From the NCBI GenBank assembly GCA_030248135.1, contig JASANC010003256.1:33232-97231 (forward strand): 64,000 nt of DNA, given 5' to 3'. Every line of letters begins with the position of its first letter. Position 1 is the first letter of the stretch. Of the stretch, positions 1 through 17,107 are shown in pieces. Position numbers and translations under genes: made by a program. The notes below the pieces were generated by a model. The model was not told the origin of the DNA. It saw only the letters and a program-made list of their open reading frames with translations, and searched no databases. This DNA comes from Theristus sp. LFF4_11. Its lineage: Eukaryota; Nematoda; Chromadorea; Monhysterida; Xyalidae.

Positions 1-2
1 AA

Positions 3-7310
<7,308 letters not shown>

Positions 7311-7335
7311 TGTTGTTTTGTTGTTTTCTTTCGTC

Positions 7336-7341
7336 AATAAA
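7336..7341 (+). terminator. Polyadenylation signal of cic
   Basis: AATAAA lies 26 nt after the Capicua stop codon (TGA at 7308-7310), followed by T-rich sequence. Confidence 0.6.
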
Positions 7342-8257
7342 TTGTTTTCTGTGTCTTTTTCAATTTAAATTTGATATTGCTTTCTTCTGGAACCTTTGTT
7401 TTTTTTATTTTGATTGATTAGCGGTAGCTGTATCGCGAGGAATGTTTTTGAGAATTTCTATTCTTATTCGTTTTTGATTGAGTCATTTCTGCTTCTTCAC
7501 ATGTGTATATTTGCAGTACTCGTGAAAACGCCTTGCGCGATCTTGTGTGTTTTTTTGCCATGCTTTGTAACTGAGTCAGACGCGTGCGTTGTCAATGTTA
7601 TTTTTTCTCGTTTCGGTGTAAATCTTTGTTGCTAGAAGCATAACCAAAAATTGAATTGAATGTTTATTGGTGATTATCTAAATGATGTTGGATTGGAGTT
7701 CTAAGTTTCACGTTCATTCATAGCGTTTGTACTGATATTGATTGTTTGCGACTTTAGATCGTGAATTGACTTGTGAGGTTACGCCGGGTAAACCAAGAAA
7801 AATTGACTGATTTTATTCGTTTTGGTAATCCAATGTGAACGACACGGCTATATTAACGGTGATCTTAACATTTTTTGCTGAAACAAAGATTAACACTCTC
7901 AATTTGTTGCCACTCTGGTTAGAAGTTTCTCATAGAACTTGCGGGTTAAACAGACTAGATAAGTTGTTACTGGTGGTCCTGCGGCATGCAGATTTTTGAT
8001 GGAAAAACCTCAGTCATTGAATAGTGTTCTGCAAAATTTAACAAACTGTTTTTGTATGTTTTGTTTAAATTTTGAGTTTTTCACATAAATTGATTTCATT
8101 AAGTGTATCTTGGACATTTATAGTTTTGATCTTTAGCACTAGTATTGTTTTACTATGTCGTGTTCGAAGAAAACTTGTTCAGTTTTTTATTAAGTAAGCT
8201 TCTTTGCATTTATAATTATTCCTTATTCATACAATGTATTATTATGAAATTTTAGGT
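7342..8257. other. Intergenic, nothing recognised
   Basis: AT-rich sequence with no splice-compatible coding segment, RNA gene or inverted repeat that I can support. Confidence 0.5.
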
Positions 8258-8735
8258 TCTGCGACTCAGTGCGTTCGAAGGCGTCTGAAGGAAACTAGTT
8301 TCAGTGTTTATGTGTCAATTCAAAATCGCCTAAGTGACCAAACCCTGTTTAGGGGATTCGGATCACTTTGCCAGTTTTGAATTCGCGCGTCATGTAAGAA
8401 ACTGTCTACCTATGTACAGTGCCAGCCATAATTAATGCGCAGTTTGAGTGCCATGGAGCTCCGTCGAGCTCGATGGAGCTCGCAGTCTTGTTACACACAA
8501 AGTATAGAGGGGCGGAGTTTAGGTGTGTGCATGCACGCGTGTTAAAAGGCTGAGAGATGTGGAGCTCCACAACTATCGCAAGAAAAATGAGCGCGCGCGC
8601 CCGGCCCAGCCTATCAAATACACAGGGCTGCTGTGGAGCTCGATCGAGCTCGCTGGAGCACCATCGCTATCTACGTTGCGCATTAATTATGGCTGGCACT
8701 GTATCTATGCGCGAATTGAGTCTCAGGAACAAAAA
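8258..8735. mobile_element. Degenerate MITE (ACTCARTGCG family) split by a Tc1-like MITE
   Basis: The flanks 8258-8414 and 8704-8735 together match a repeat seen at 14961-15142, with partial matches near 14334, 40558-40640 and 43490-43580. Shared pieces are TCTGCGACTCARTGCG at one end, TTTTGAATTCNCGCGTCATG inside, and GCGCRNATTGAGTCTC at the other end, giving short inverted ends. The element at 8415-8703 is inserted in it. Confidence 0.55.
8415..8703. mobile_element. Tc1/mariner-type MITE with perfect 27-bp TIRs
   Basis: The left end (8415-8441) reads TACAGTGCCAGCCATAATTA and onward; the right end (8677-8703) is its exact reverse complement. The outermost TA at each side fits a TA target duplication, so the element proper starts CAGTGCC. 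Length is 289 bp including the TAs. Inside are GGAGCTC-rich palindromes and no ORF. Non-autonomous. Confidence 0.85.
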
Positions 8736-10650
8736 ACATCATAGTTTATGTTGTCCTGCAATGCTTGTGTAGGTGAATTGACCTTTAATTTTTCTAGTAT
8801 TCAATTTGATTTTTACGCCAATGTCATAACATTATAAGAGCGGACCTTTTGGTGAAATTTCACGTTTATTGAAAGTATCTCGGTTTTGTGATAAAGCATT
8901 TCGTTTGACTTACTGATTGATGACCTTACATTGTATGTAGGCATTTAGTCGAGAAGCTTCTGTGAACGTTTATTAAAAAATAATGTTTGCAAAAATTCGG
9001 TCAAATAAAAATGATAATGAATTATGGAAATAATCAAAACTAAAAAATGTCCAATAAAAGCGACAACAGCGTTTGATGAATTGCTTAATTTTTCCGATAA
9101 TCTTGCTAAATTCGTGTTGCTGAAAAGTAGGGACACACAAAATGTTTCCTTTAATCCGCGAGACTACCAATATCTGGATGTGCAGGTTGTTAGAAAAAAA
9201 GTGTCTCTGAAAATTTTTTGGCGTTTTGTCTCTGAACAGTCACAAGTCAATCTCAAACAACTGGATCGTCAAAAGAGCCATCAAAATTTTTCTTCAACAT
9301 CAAACGCACATGAGAAAAAACTCTTAATACGGAGAGTCGCAGTTTCTTGTTGGTTGAATGTTTTTTTCTGTCAGAATAGCATTTCAACCAGTTTTGTTCA
9401 GCGTCCGTCTGTGCGTAAATAAGCAGAATAAATGTGACCGTAGAAGCGGGAAGCACTCCATGTACGAAGTGTGTAAAACGAAATTATTCAATACAGATTT
9501 CTTTATGCCTTTAGTATGTTGTGTTTGACTGTCCGAATTATACCATTACCATCCACCAAAAGTTTTCTTTCTTCCATCATCAAATTTCCATTCCTGCGGT
9601 TCAACTGCTTCACTGTTTAATCGAAAAAATGGACTACGCCCTTTTTCGGCATAAGTTTGTCGCGATTCGTGCTGCAATATTCGTGAGTTTGCACGGTTTT
9701 TTTCGGCGGCTGAAATCCGCAAAGCTTTTTAATTTCCTAATTTTAATTTCATTAAAACGATCACTTCAAGAGCTGCGAAACTCAAAAAACAGCAAAGAAA
9801 CATGGCTGTATTACAATACGACAGCTTCAGATTAGAACTTTGCCCCACAATTGGCCCCACTTTATTGCGTAAACCCAATTCAACTTTGTTAACAAGTCTC
9901 CAAAAATAAAAGTTACAACAATTATCATGTAATTGTGCCCTGTGTTCAAAGGTCCCAAAAAATACTGATTGCTGCGTTACGCACCGGTTACAACAAATAA
10001 CTGCACTGTTTTCAGAGCAAGACTTTTCTTACACAGTTACCCTACACTCCTCATAAATCCATTTCAAATCGTTTTCAACACCAACAACGAAAAGGTCCAA
10101 ATAACCTCTAATAACCAAATAACGCAGGCAATCTCTTTGTTCTCACTGCTGTTGTTGACCAGTTTCAAAAGTTGCGCCAATGTCGACATGCGCTGCGCGA
10201 AACAGCCACGACAGATTGGCGGAAACACGCAACGGCTGTGCTTCAACTTTCCATTTGAGTTTGTCAACTGCGGTATTTTTGTACAGTTTTGTTATTTGTT
10301 TTTCTAGCAAACTTTTCACTGAGAAGACTAAGCCAACAAAATATACACTGAACATACATAACAAATCAACTCCACCGTGTTGAGCTTTTGCACCGAGCGG
10401 CGTATTACGTTACGTTGAACAATTATGTTTTTTATGTCTGCCGAAAATGACACAGACTGATTGTATGATTGGTAGTCGTATAAACATACCGACAAACGAC
10501 ATTTTCCGAAGTCGATTTTTGGGTTGCGGGGCTTTCGTGATTTTCTGACAAAACAGTTTTTCAAACAACTGCTTGCCTGCATCTCTTTCCAAAGAAAGAA
10601 AAAAAACAATTGCTTTATACCTAAACGTATTCATTTGATACTGTTTGCAG
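8736..10650. other. Intergenic / possible missing first exon region
   Basis: AT-rich. Short ORFs up to 132 aa occur but none shows family signatures or consistent splice context. The first exon(s) of the membrane protein at 10651 probably lie here, because that exon begins in the middle of a codon, but I could not choose one. Confidence 0.4.
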
Positions 10651-13600
10651 TTTAACGAAACTCACCCTCGACGACGTCTGCAGCGACGGTGACGCCGTGG
10701 ACGTGTTCTTCATGAGCTTCGCGGCACCGACAATCTTGGCGTCACTTTTGCTGGCGCTCACCGCACTGGTTACCGCGTGCCAGGTGTACGTGCTGACGAG
10801 CCGCTGGCACGAATACCACCTGGAGTCGCGGTGGAGTTTCTGGGTAGGCGTCCGACACATTGCAGCACTAACATAGTAACGTGAGAACAAGAAAAAATGT
10901 GAGCAAGAGCGTGAGCTTAGGCGTTAGCGTTAGCTTCTAACCTAAACCTAAACCCAAGTCTGAGCCTTTCAACATCAGACTGCATAATAAGCACGTCACG
11001 CATAGTCAGCATGCTGTCTGTGCGGAGGAGGCGGCGAGTGTGTCCTGCACAGAAGCCATATATGCATCACGTGACCACCAAACGAACGAATCAGCTGATT
11101 GCCTATAATTTTCACAGTTCGACTGTTATATAATTCCAGGACTTCTCAGTCACGACGACACTGACGGGCGCGTGGCTGTGGGCGACCGGTTCGTTCATGA
11201 CCGCCGTCGGCGCCATGAAACAGTACAGCGTCGGTGAGCAGCTGGCGGCGCAACTGTTGCAGATAGACTCTTGCACCGACGACACGCTCGGCATGTGCGT
11301 GGTGCGACTGGACAGTTGGGGATCGTTCGCGCAATTGAACGTGGTGACGGTAAGATGATAGGAATCGCCGCTGAATTTGTCCTGATTTCGGGTTGTTTGT
11401 TGTTTCCGGTGAACTTTGGGCGGCGTGCCAGCTGTGCATTCCGGTTCAGGTCATCAGCCGTTTATGGAGGTTTTTTTCCACTGCGACCACAACAACACGC
11501 CGAGATACAGGTAATCCACGTTCCATCATCCGTATCATGCCCATTCGCGAGCGAAGCGGAGCGGAGCGGACAGCGGATGCAGGCATAATATGGCCCATCT
11601 ATCGTTCGCGCTAAAATTCCAAACTTTCTGTGCCTCGCATTGTGAGAAAAAAAGGAGCTGAGAAATTTTTCTCCTGCACACAGGTAGACAATCCACAGAT
11701 ACGCTGTGTGCACGAGAAATTTTTTCGTGGTGATCTTCTATACGCGCTGTGTGCGCAAAACATCGATTCTGAATTCGCTGTTTCTTATTCTTCTATACCC
11801 CTTTTTTTTCGACCATGTCATAAAATGTGTACGCAGTTTCAGTGATACTTAGAAAATTCTGACTGTTATGATAAAAACATTTCCTTAGGTAAAAATTTCT
11901 AAATTTTTCAAATTTCGAATTTATTTTTTTCTACGATGGTTTCCCAAGGCTCAAAATTTGTCTTTTTGCACAAAATGACGAAAAAACGCGTATTTTGACG
12001 TGTATTTGCGACTTCTGCGCATGAAACAAACCGTTATTTGACAAATCACAAAGTTTCCGGGGTAACCAACAGCGGAGAGTTTGAATTTGACCTTTATTTT
12101 TTAAAAAAATAAAGGAATAGCAGTTAAATAACTAAAATCGTGACGATTTCGGACGAATCGGCCGTGAAAATTGGCGAAATCGTTCCAAAAACAAAAAAAA
12201 TGAGAAACTGGTGTAGTTGGGGGTAATATAATGCGCTGATCACGAATTTTGAATTAGTTTTCTTATGTGAGCAACTCTAGATACTGAATCGTGACGATTT
12301 CGGGCGAATCGGCCGTGGAAATTGGCGAAATCGGTCCAAAAACAAAAAATGAGAAACTGGTGTAGTCCGGGGTAATTCAATGCGGTGATCAAGGATTTTG
12401 AGTTAGTTTTCTTATGTGAGCAACTCTAAATACTGAATCGTGACGATTTCGGGCGAATCGGCCGTGGAAATTGGCGAAATCGGTCCAAAAACAAAAGATG
12501 GGAAAATGGTGTAGTTGGGGGTAATTCAATGCGCTGATCACAAATTTTAGGTTCGTTTTCTTATGTGAGCAACTCTAGATACTGAATCGTGACGATTTCG
12601 GCCGAATCGGTCGTGGAAAATGGTGAAATCGGTCCAAAAACAAAAAAGTGAGAAACTGGTGTAGTCCGCGGTAATTCAATGCGCTGATCACGGATTTTGG
12701 GTTAGTTTTCTTATGTGAGCAACTCTAGTTACCGAATCGTGACGATTTAGGGCGAATCGGCCGTGGAATTTGGCGAAATCGGTCCAGAACCGAAAAACAA
12801 GAAATGGGTGTTTTCCAGCGTAATTCAATGCGCAGATCACGTATTTTGGATTTGTTTTCTTATGTGAGCACTCTACATACTGAATCTCGACGATTTCGGG
12901 CGAATCGGCCGTGGAAATTGGCGTATGCTGACTGTGACGATTTCGAGCGAATTGGCCGCGGAAATTGGCGAAACCGGTTTAAAAACAAAAAAACTGGAAA
13001 CCCTGTAGTCCAGAGTAATTCAATGCGCTGATCCCGGATTTTGGGTTAAATTTCTAATGTGAGCAATTTTTGATACCGAATCGTGACGATTTCGGGTAAA
13101 TCGCCTATGGAAGCTGACGACATCTCTCCAAAACGAAAAATGGAAAAATTCTGTGCGCTGATGCCCAATGGGAAGTACGGAAGAATAAACGAATTCTGAA
13201 TATTGTTCAATTTTTGGGGCTTATGTAAAAGTCAGAATATTATCTAAAAATGCGGAAGACGCATATAAAAGGAGGAATATGGCTTTGCGTAAGCAGTGAG
13301 TAACTTGGCTTGACAACTATTTTCAAATCTCTGATGTGGCACACGGATACAAGTACATAAGAGCCATATTTTTGCGCCGTTTATTCATTATTCGGTTGCA
13401 CATGGTAACCCTCTTACTTTTTCGACAAACGAAGCGTTCACATTCGATGCATGGTGACCTAAAATTTATTCATTATTCGGTTGCACATGGTAACCCTCTT
13501 ACTTTTTCGACAAACGAAGCGTTCACATTCGATGCATGGTGACCTAAAACCACTAAAATAGAGATTAGATCTTGGATCACTGACACTGCTTTGCCCACGA

Positions 13601-14619
13601 CAAAGCGTTGCGCAGAGGTAATGGTGAAGGCAATTGTTCACGGGACGGACGGTTGAGCCAACATCCACTCTCTTCCTACAACAATCCACAGGATTTCAGT
13701 ACCTTCGGGTTTTTGGAACTGGGGGAGGAGGATGAAAATCAACGGAAGACAACACATTTTGTCACTGGTGTGTGCGTACGTACAGTATGGCCGAACTAAT
13801 AAGGCAGTCCATCAAGGTGGGATCAGTCACAGACTAGGAGTTGTCTTTTTCAAAAAATGCCAACAGAATTCCCAATTATATGTGCAAAGGAGAAAGAATG
13901 AACATGATAGCACGAAGAATCCATTAGTTAAAAAAACACGTCAAATTTGGTACACAATTGGGTTTCTGAACGTCTTTTTCTTATTCAAATTCAAAAGCTG
14001 CCATGTTTACTCGGCCATTCCGTACGTCAACAATTAAGCTTTGCAGTCTTAATTTTTTTTGTTTCTGCACAGAGTTTGCAGGATTTCGTACATGCTGTGA
14101 TTTCCAACTAAACTGAAGAGGACAATCGAAAAACGGTTTTCAAGATTTTTTACGTTTTTCAGCAAAACAAACGCGGCACAAAAATATAACTCTTATGTAC
14201 TTGTATCCGTGTGCCACATCAGAGATTTGAAAATAGTTGTCAAGCCAAGTTTCTCACTGCTTACGCAAAGCCATATTCCTCCTTTTATATGCGTCTTCCG
14301 CATTTTTAGATATATTGTCTCTTGTCTTAGTTCTACGACTCACTGCGTTTACCAGCGACGTCGTGTGTCGAAAGAAACTCAGTCTTGGTTTTTCGTTCTT
14401 CCAGTTTTCCTGTTTTCTATTTTCTTTTTCTTGCAGCTCCTATTGCTGGCGCTGCCGGTGTTGTGCGCCGTCACGGCCTACTGGATAATGCGCGAGTCGG
14501 AGCCTCACCAGAGCCGTGTGCAGTTCGACGTGCTGGACGGTGTGGACGCGCAGACGAACTTGATCAACAATGCGGACCCAACAAAATCAACCATCGGCAA
14601 AACCTATCAGCAACAATGA
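10651..14619 (+). CDS. Multi-pass membrane protein, last three exons (TMEM179-like?)
   Basis: Exons 10651-10843, 11140-11349 and 14437-14619 join in phase 0 and end at TGA 14617-14619; the first enters with one base of a split codon, so at least one 5' exon is missing from the model. The visible 194 residues contain three hydrophobic spans: one after VDVFFMSF in the first exon, one around LTGAWLWATGSFMTAVG in the second, one opening the third (LLLLALPVLCAVTAYWIM). Between spans two and three lies a loop with two cysteines (DSCTDD, GMCVV). The tail is hydrophilic. The spacing and the WGSFAQL segment before the last span recall TMEM179-family proteins, but this is memory-based and weak; another tetraspan family is possible. 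The second intron holds a satellite and a transposon. Confidence 0.6.
11005..11127. mobile_element. Palindromic MITE P1, fragment
   Basis: Contains the right half of family P1: GCATCACGTGACCACCAA, AATCAGCTGATTGCCTATAA, ending CAGTTCGACTGT. It stops 13 nt before the exon at 11140, so the branch/acceptor context of that exon is MITE-derived or directly adjacent. The left half is eroded. Confidence 0.7.
12121..13170. repeat. Satellite of ~150-bp units (about 6.5 copies)
   Basis: The marker CGTGACGATTT recurs at about 12139, 12290, 12439, 12588 and 12738, and less perfectly near 12889, 12937 and 13083. Each unit carries GCGAATCGGCCGTGG, GTGTAGT, AATTCAATGCGCTGATCA and TCTTATGTGAGCAACTCTA. The last units are rearranged and shortened. 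It lies in the last intron of the membrane-protein gene. Confidence 0.9.
13379..13550. repeat. 86-bp direct tandem duplication
   Basis: Two consecutive, essentially identical units, each starting TTTATTCATTATTCGG and ending ATGGTGACCTAAAA. They sit just inside the left arm of the 13240-14313 element. Confidence 0.9.
13781..14024. mobile_element. Tc1-like MITE (TACAGTATGGCC ends), nested copy
   Basis: Starts TACAGTATGGCCGAA and ends CGGCCATTCCGTA, an imperfect TIR pair flanked by TA. About 80% of its length matches 39339-39606, including GCAGTCCATCAAGG, AGACTAGGAGTTGTC and TTCTGAACGTCTTTTTC. It is nested in the 13240-14313 element. Confidence 0.8.
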
Positions 14620-14960
14620 GAAACTTTTACTTCGTTGTTCTTTTTAGTGAAAGAATCTCTGGTCGTGAAAAACCGGGAAGCTGTTTATCGCTCTGCAAAG
14701 GGGACTGCGGTGTGGACTTTATGACAGCGAACGTTTTTTATGGCCAGATTTTTTTAGCGAAAGTTCATCATTTGGGAAACTGGTACATTGCAAGTGGCAG
14801 ACAAATTCGATGCATACAATACTTTCCTAAGATGGTTCCAGCTTCATTGTTGAAGAGTTACATTAATTTTTTTCATAAAGTTTTAACCGCTTGGATCAGG
14901 TTGTCCATTTAGTTGTTTCACACAGTTCCTGTTGATTTGATTGTTGTCTGTATTTTCTGG

Positions 14961-15142
14961 GTTTCTACGACTCAATGCGTTTGCAGCTACGTCGTGTCGA
15001 AACTGGTTTTTTTTCGTTCTTTCCGTGTTTCAAATTTTTTCTATTCTGCCCAATCTGTCCTGATCACGTTTTACCAATTTTGAATTCCCGCGTCATGCAT
15101 AAAACTGCTTGTCGATCTCTGCGCGCATTGAGTCTCGGCAGC
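14961..15142. mobile_element. MITE (ACTCARTGCG family), fullest copy
   Basis: Begins TTCTACGACTCAATGCG and ends CGCGCATTGAGTCTCG, giving inverted ends. The interior shares TTTTGAATTCCCGCGTCATG with the copies at 8258 and 43490. A related fragment begins near 14334 just outside the long-TIR element. Confidence 0.6.
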
Positions 15143-16470
15143 AAAATAAAAGATAAAAATACATTGCACTTCGTAAGTTACCATTGGAAACTTCGTGTTT
15201 TGCTGAAGAGTGAAAACGTTCAATCACATTTCCTCACCTTATCATACAGTACATTGTTGTTGACAGAGAAACTGACCTTATTGGAAAGTTCAGATTTATG
15301 ACCCTTAGTGCAGAAAGTGAAACTAATTTGTTCAGAACAATCCTCATTGACACAGTAATACTGTTGCGAAAAGTACTTTTTTTCTAGACATTGTGTGCCA
15401 ACATTGAGTCGTGAATAAAAAAGTATGCTACACCCTGCCGCGTTAAATACATGGCGCCAGATTACACAGAACGAACGAACGAACAATAATCTTTTATCAT
15501 TGTGAATGTTCGAAAGATTTACTGGAAAAGAACTTTTTCCTGGCGTCGAATTGAAACAATGTGTAGCTTTGAAAACCGTTGGAAACACACAGAGACGTAA
15601 TAGACTTGTGTGCTTCTAAAACTCTCAGCGGCTTTGAAAGAGAGCAAAACTGGATTTCTTGTTGTTGTTACCCTTTAGCACCTGTCAACGAATGAATTTT
15701 CAACCTCGAAATGTCAAAAGGAGACAATCTTTCACAAAACACAGAGACAGGAAGAAACATAACAACAAGTGCGTCAAGTCAAGTCTAAGTGGACGCAATT
15801 TTCAAACAATAAATCTTATTTCGAAAAAAACAAAAAAAACTTGAAAGGTAGAAGTACTAAGCAAGCATTTTTTATTCCTATCACACTGAGTGATCGGTCC
15901 CTTGCGGCAACAACTGGAAAACAAGAGAACTCCCGTAGAACCGTTCAAATTGATTAGTAATGTTAAAGAAATAAAAGTCAGCAAAATAATTTAAGAAAAC
16001 CGGAACGACAACAAAATTGTTACGAGCTTCGCAACTACAAATGCACTTCTGTGAAACCTATCCGGTGGTTTTACGATGTGCCATATTTTTTTGCTTCGCG
16101 CGGCAATCCACAAAGCAAAAAAATTTTGCCGCCTTTTTCGGTGAAATTTCAGTTCCCATTTTGGTCATAATTTGTCATTTTTCTCAGCTCCGTATACGCA
16201 GGTTTTTGTCCCGAAAAAGCGCTGTTTCGTTCTGTCGCGCGTTCTTTTTCTCTAAGAGCAAGAAGATTTAGTGGTTTAAGAAAAAACACGTACACTTTTT
16301 GCATTGAAAAGTTGAAAAAGCCGTGTTTATTCTCATGTTTTTGCTGTTTTCTCATAGTGAATAACTCTTGTCCATATAATGCCCTATTTCATTGTGTGGT
16401 GATGGAACATGGTGAGTCTGTCGCCATATGCGGTCGAAAAAAATCGCTTTCCGCTGCCCGCAACGCATAC
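15143..16470. other. Intergenic, no gene recognised
   Basis: AT-rich spacer between the membrane-protein gene and the KChIP gene. AATAAA near 15146 could serve the upstream gene. Small ORFs (up to 122 aa) look random. Confidence 0.4.
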
Positions 16471-16645
16471 ACAGATGAACTCTAAATTATAGGCAATCAG
16501 CTGATTGGTTATTGGCGAGCACGTGATGGATGCGTTCTGCGCAGGCATTGCTGTGCGCAGGCGGAGTCTGGTTTTCACAGAGTGCATGCATCCCGTGATC
16601 TCGCCAAACCAATCAGCTGATTGCCTATAATTTAGAGTGCGACTA
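16471..16645. mobile_element. Palindromic MITE P1, full copy
   Basis: Left arm GAACTCTAAATTATAGGCAA then TCAGCTGATTGGTT; right arm CCAATCAGCTGATTGCCTAT then AATTTAGAGTGCGACT. The centre contains GCGCAGGCATTGCTGTG. One of at least nine full or partial copies of this family in the window. Confidence 0.85.
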
Positions 16646-16701
16646 GAGGTTCGCACGGCGTATGGCGGCAAAACTAAATGCACCTGGTTCCATCCGGCAC
16701 A

Positions 16702-16946
16702 TACCGTATTACCCCCATTAAACCCCCCCCACCATTAATCCCCCCCCCCACCAATAAACCCCCACCCCCCGACCAGTTTCCAAATAATTCCCCCCCCCCA
16801 CAAATAATCCCCCATGGGGGTTAATTGGAAACCTGTTTGAAACACATACCCAGCGAATTCAGTGGCTGAATGCAGTGAAAATGATGACGTGCTACCAAAA
16901 GCCCCAAATGGATGAGTTAATGGGGTTTATTGGTGGTAATACGGTA
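16702..16946. mobile_element. C-rich MITE with TACCGTATTACC ends
   Basis: Left end TACCGTATTACCCCCATTAA and right end GGTGGTAATACGGTA are inverted repeats with outer TA. The interior has four runs of 8-10 C with CCACCAATAA-type spacers, and a CCCCATGGGG palindrome. No coding capacity. Confidence 0.75.
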
Positions 16947-17107
16947 CATAGTCGTTTATCATATTCTTCACTCTTGGTTGCTGACTCAATTCAATTCAGT
17001 CCTCTAGTTTATACCGGTGTGTTTTTTATGGTGATCTGAAATTCCAATTACTGAAACAAAACTTCGAAAAACAGACAAAAATTGTAAAAATTAGTGCGAG
17101 AAAAAAG

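Larger units (their letters stand above)
13240..14313. mobile_element. DNA transposon/MITE with ~130-bp inverted repeats
   Basis: The left arm (about 13240-13378) and right arm (about 14172-14313) are near-perfect inverted copies. Both contain GCATATAAAAGGAGGAATATG, CACACGGATACAAGTACATA and the end TATCTAAAAATGCGG. The interior holds an 86-bp direct duplication (13379 and 13465 onward) and a nested Tc1-like MITE. No transposase is visible. A second copy starts at 63858 and leaves the window. Confidence 0.85.

Noticed and set aside
14209..14619. 136-aa ORF reading from the transposon arm into the membrane-protein exon
   Set aside because: The upstream part is the right arm of the long-TIR element; a good acceptor (TTCTTTTTCTTGCAG) at 14436 gives the phase-0 join to the previous exon.
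15473..15490. GAACGAACGAAC tract as a possible element
   Set aside because: A short simple repeat only.
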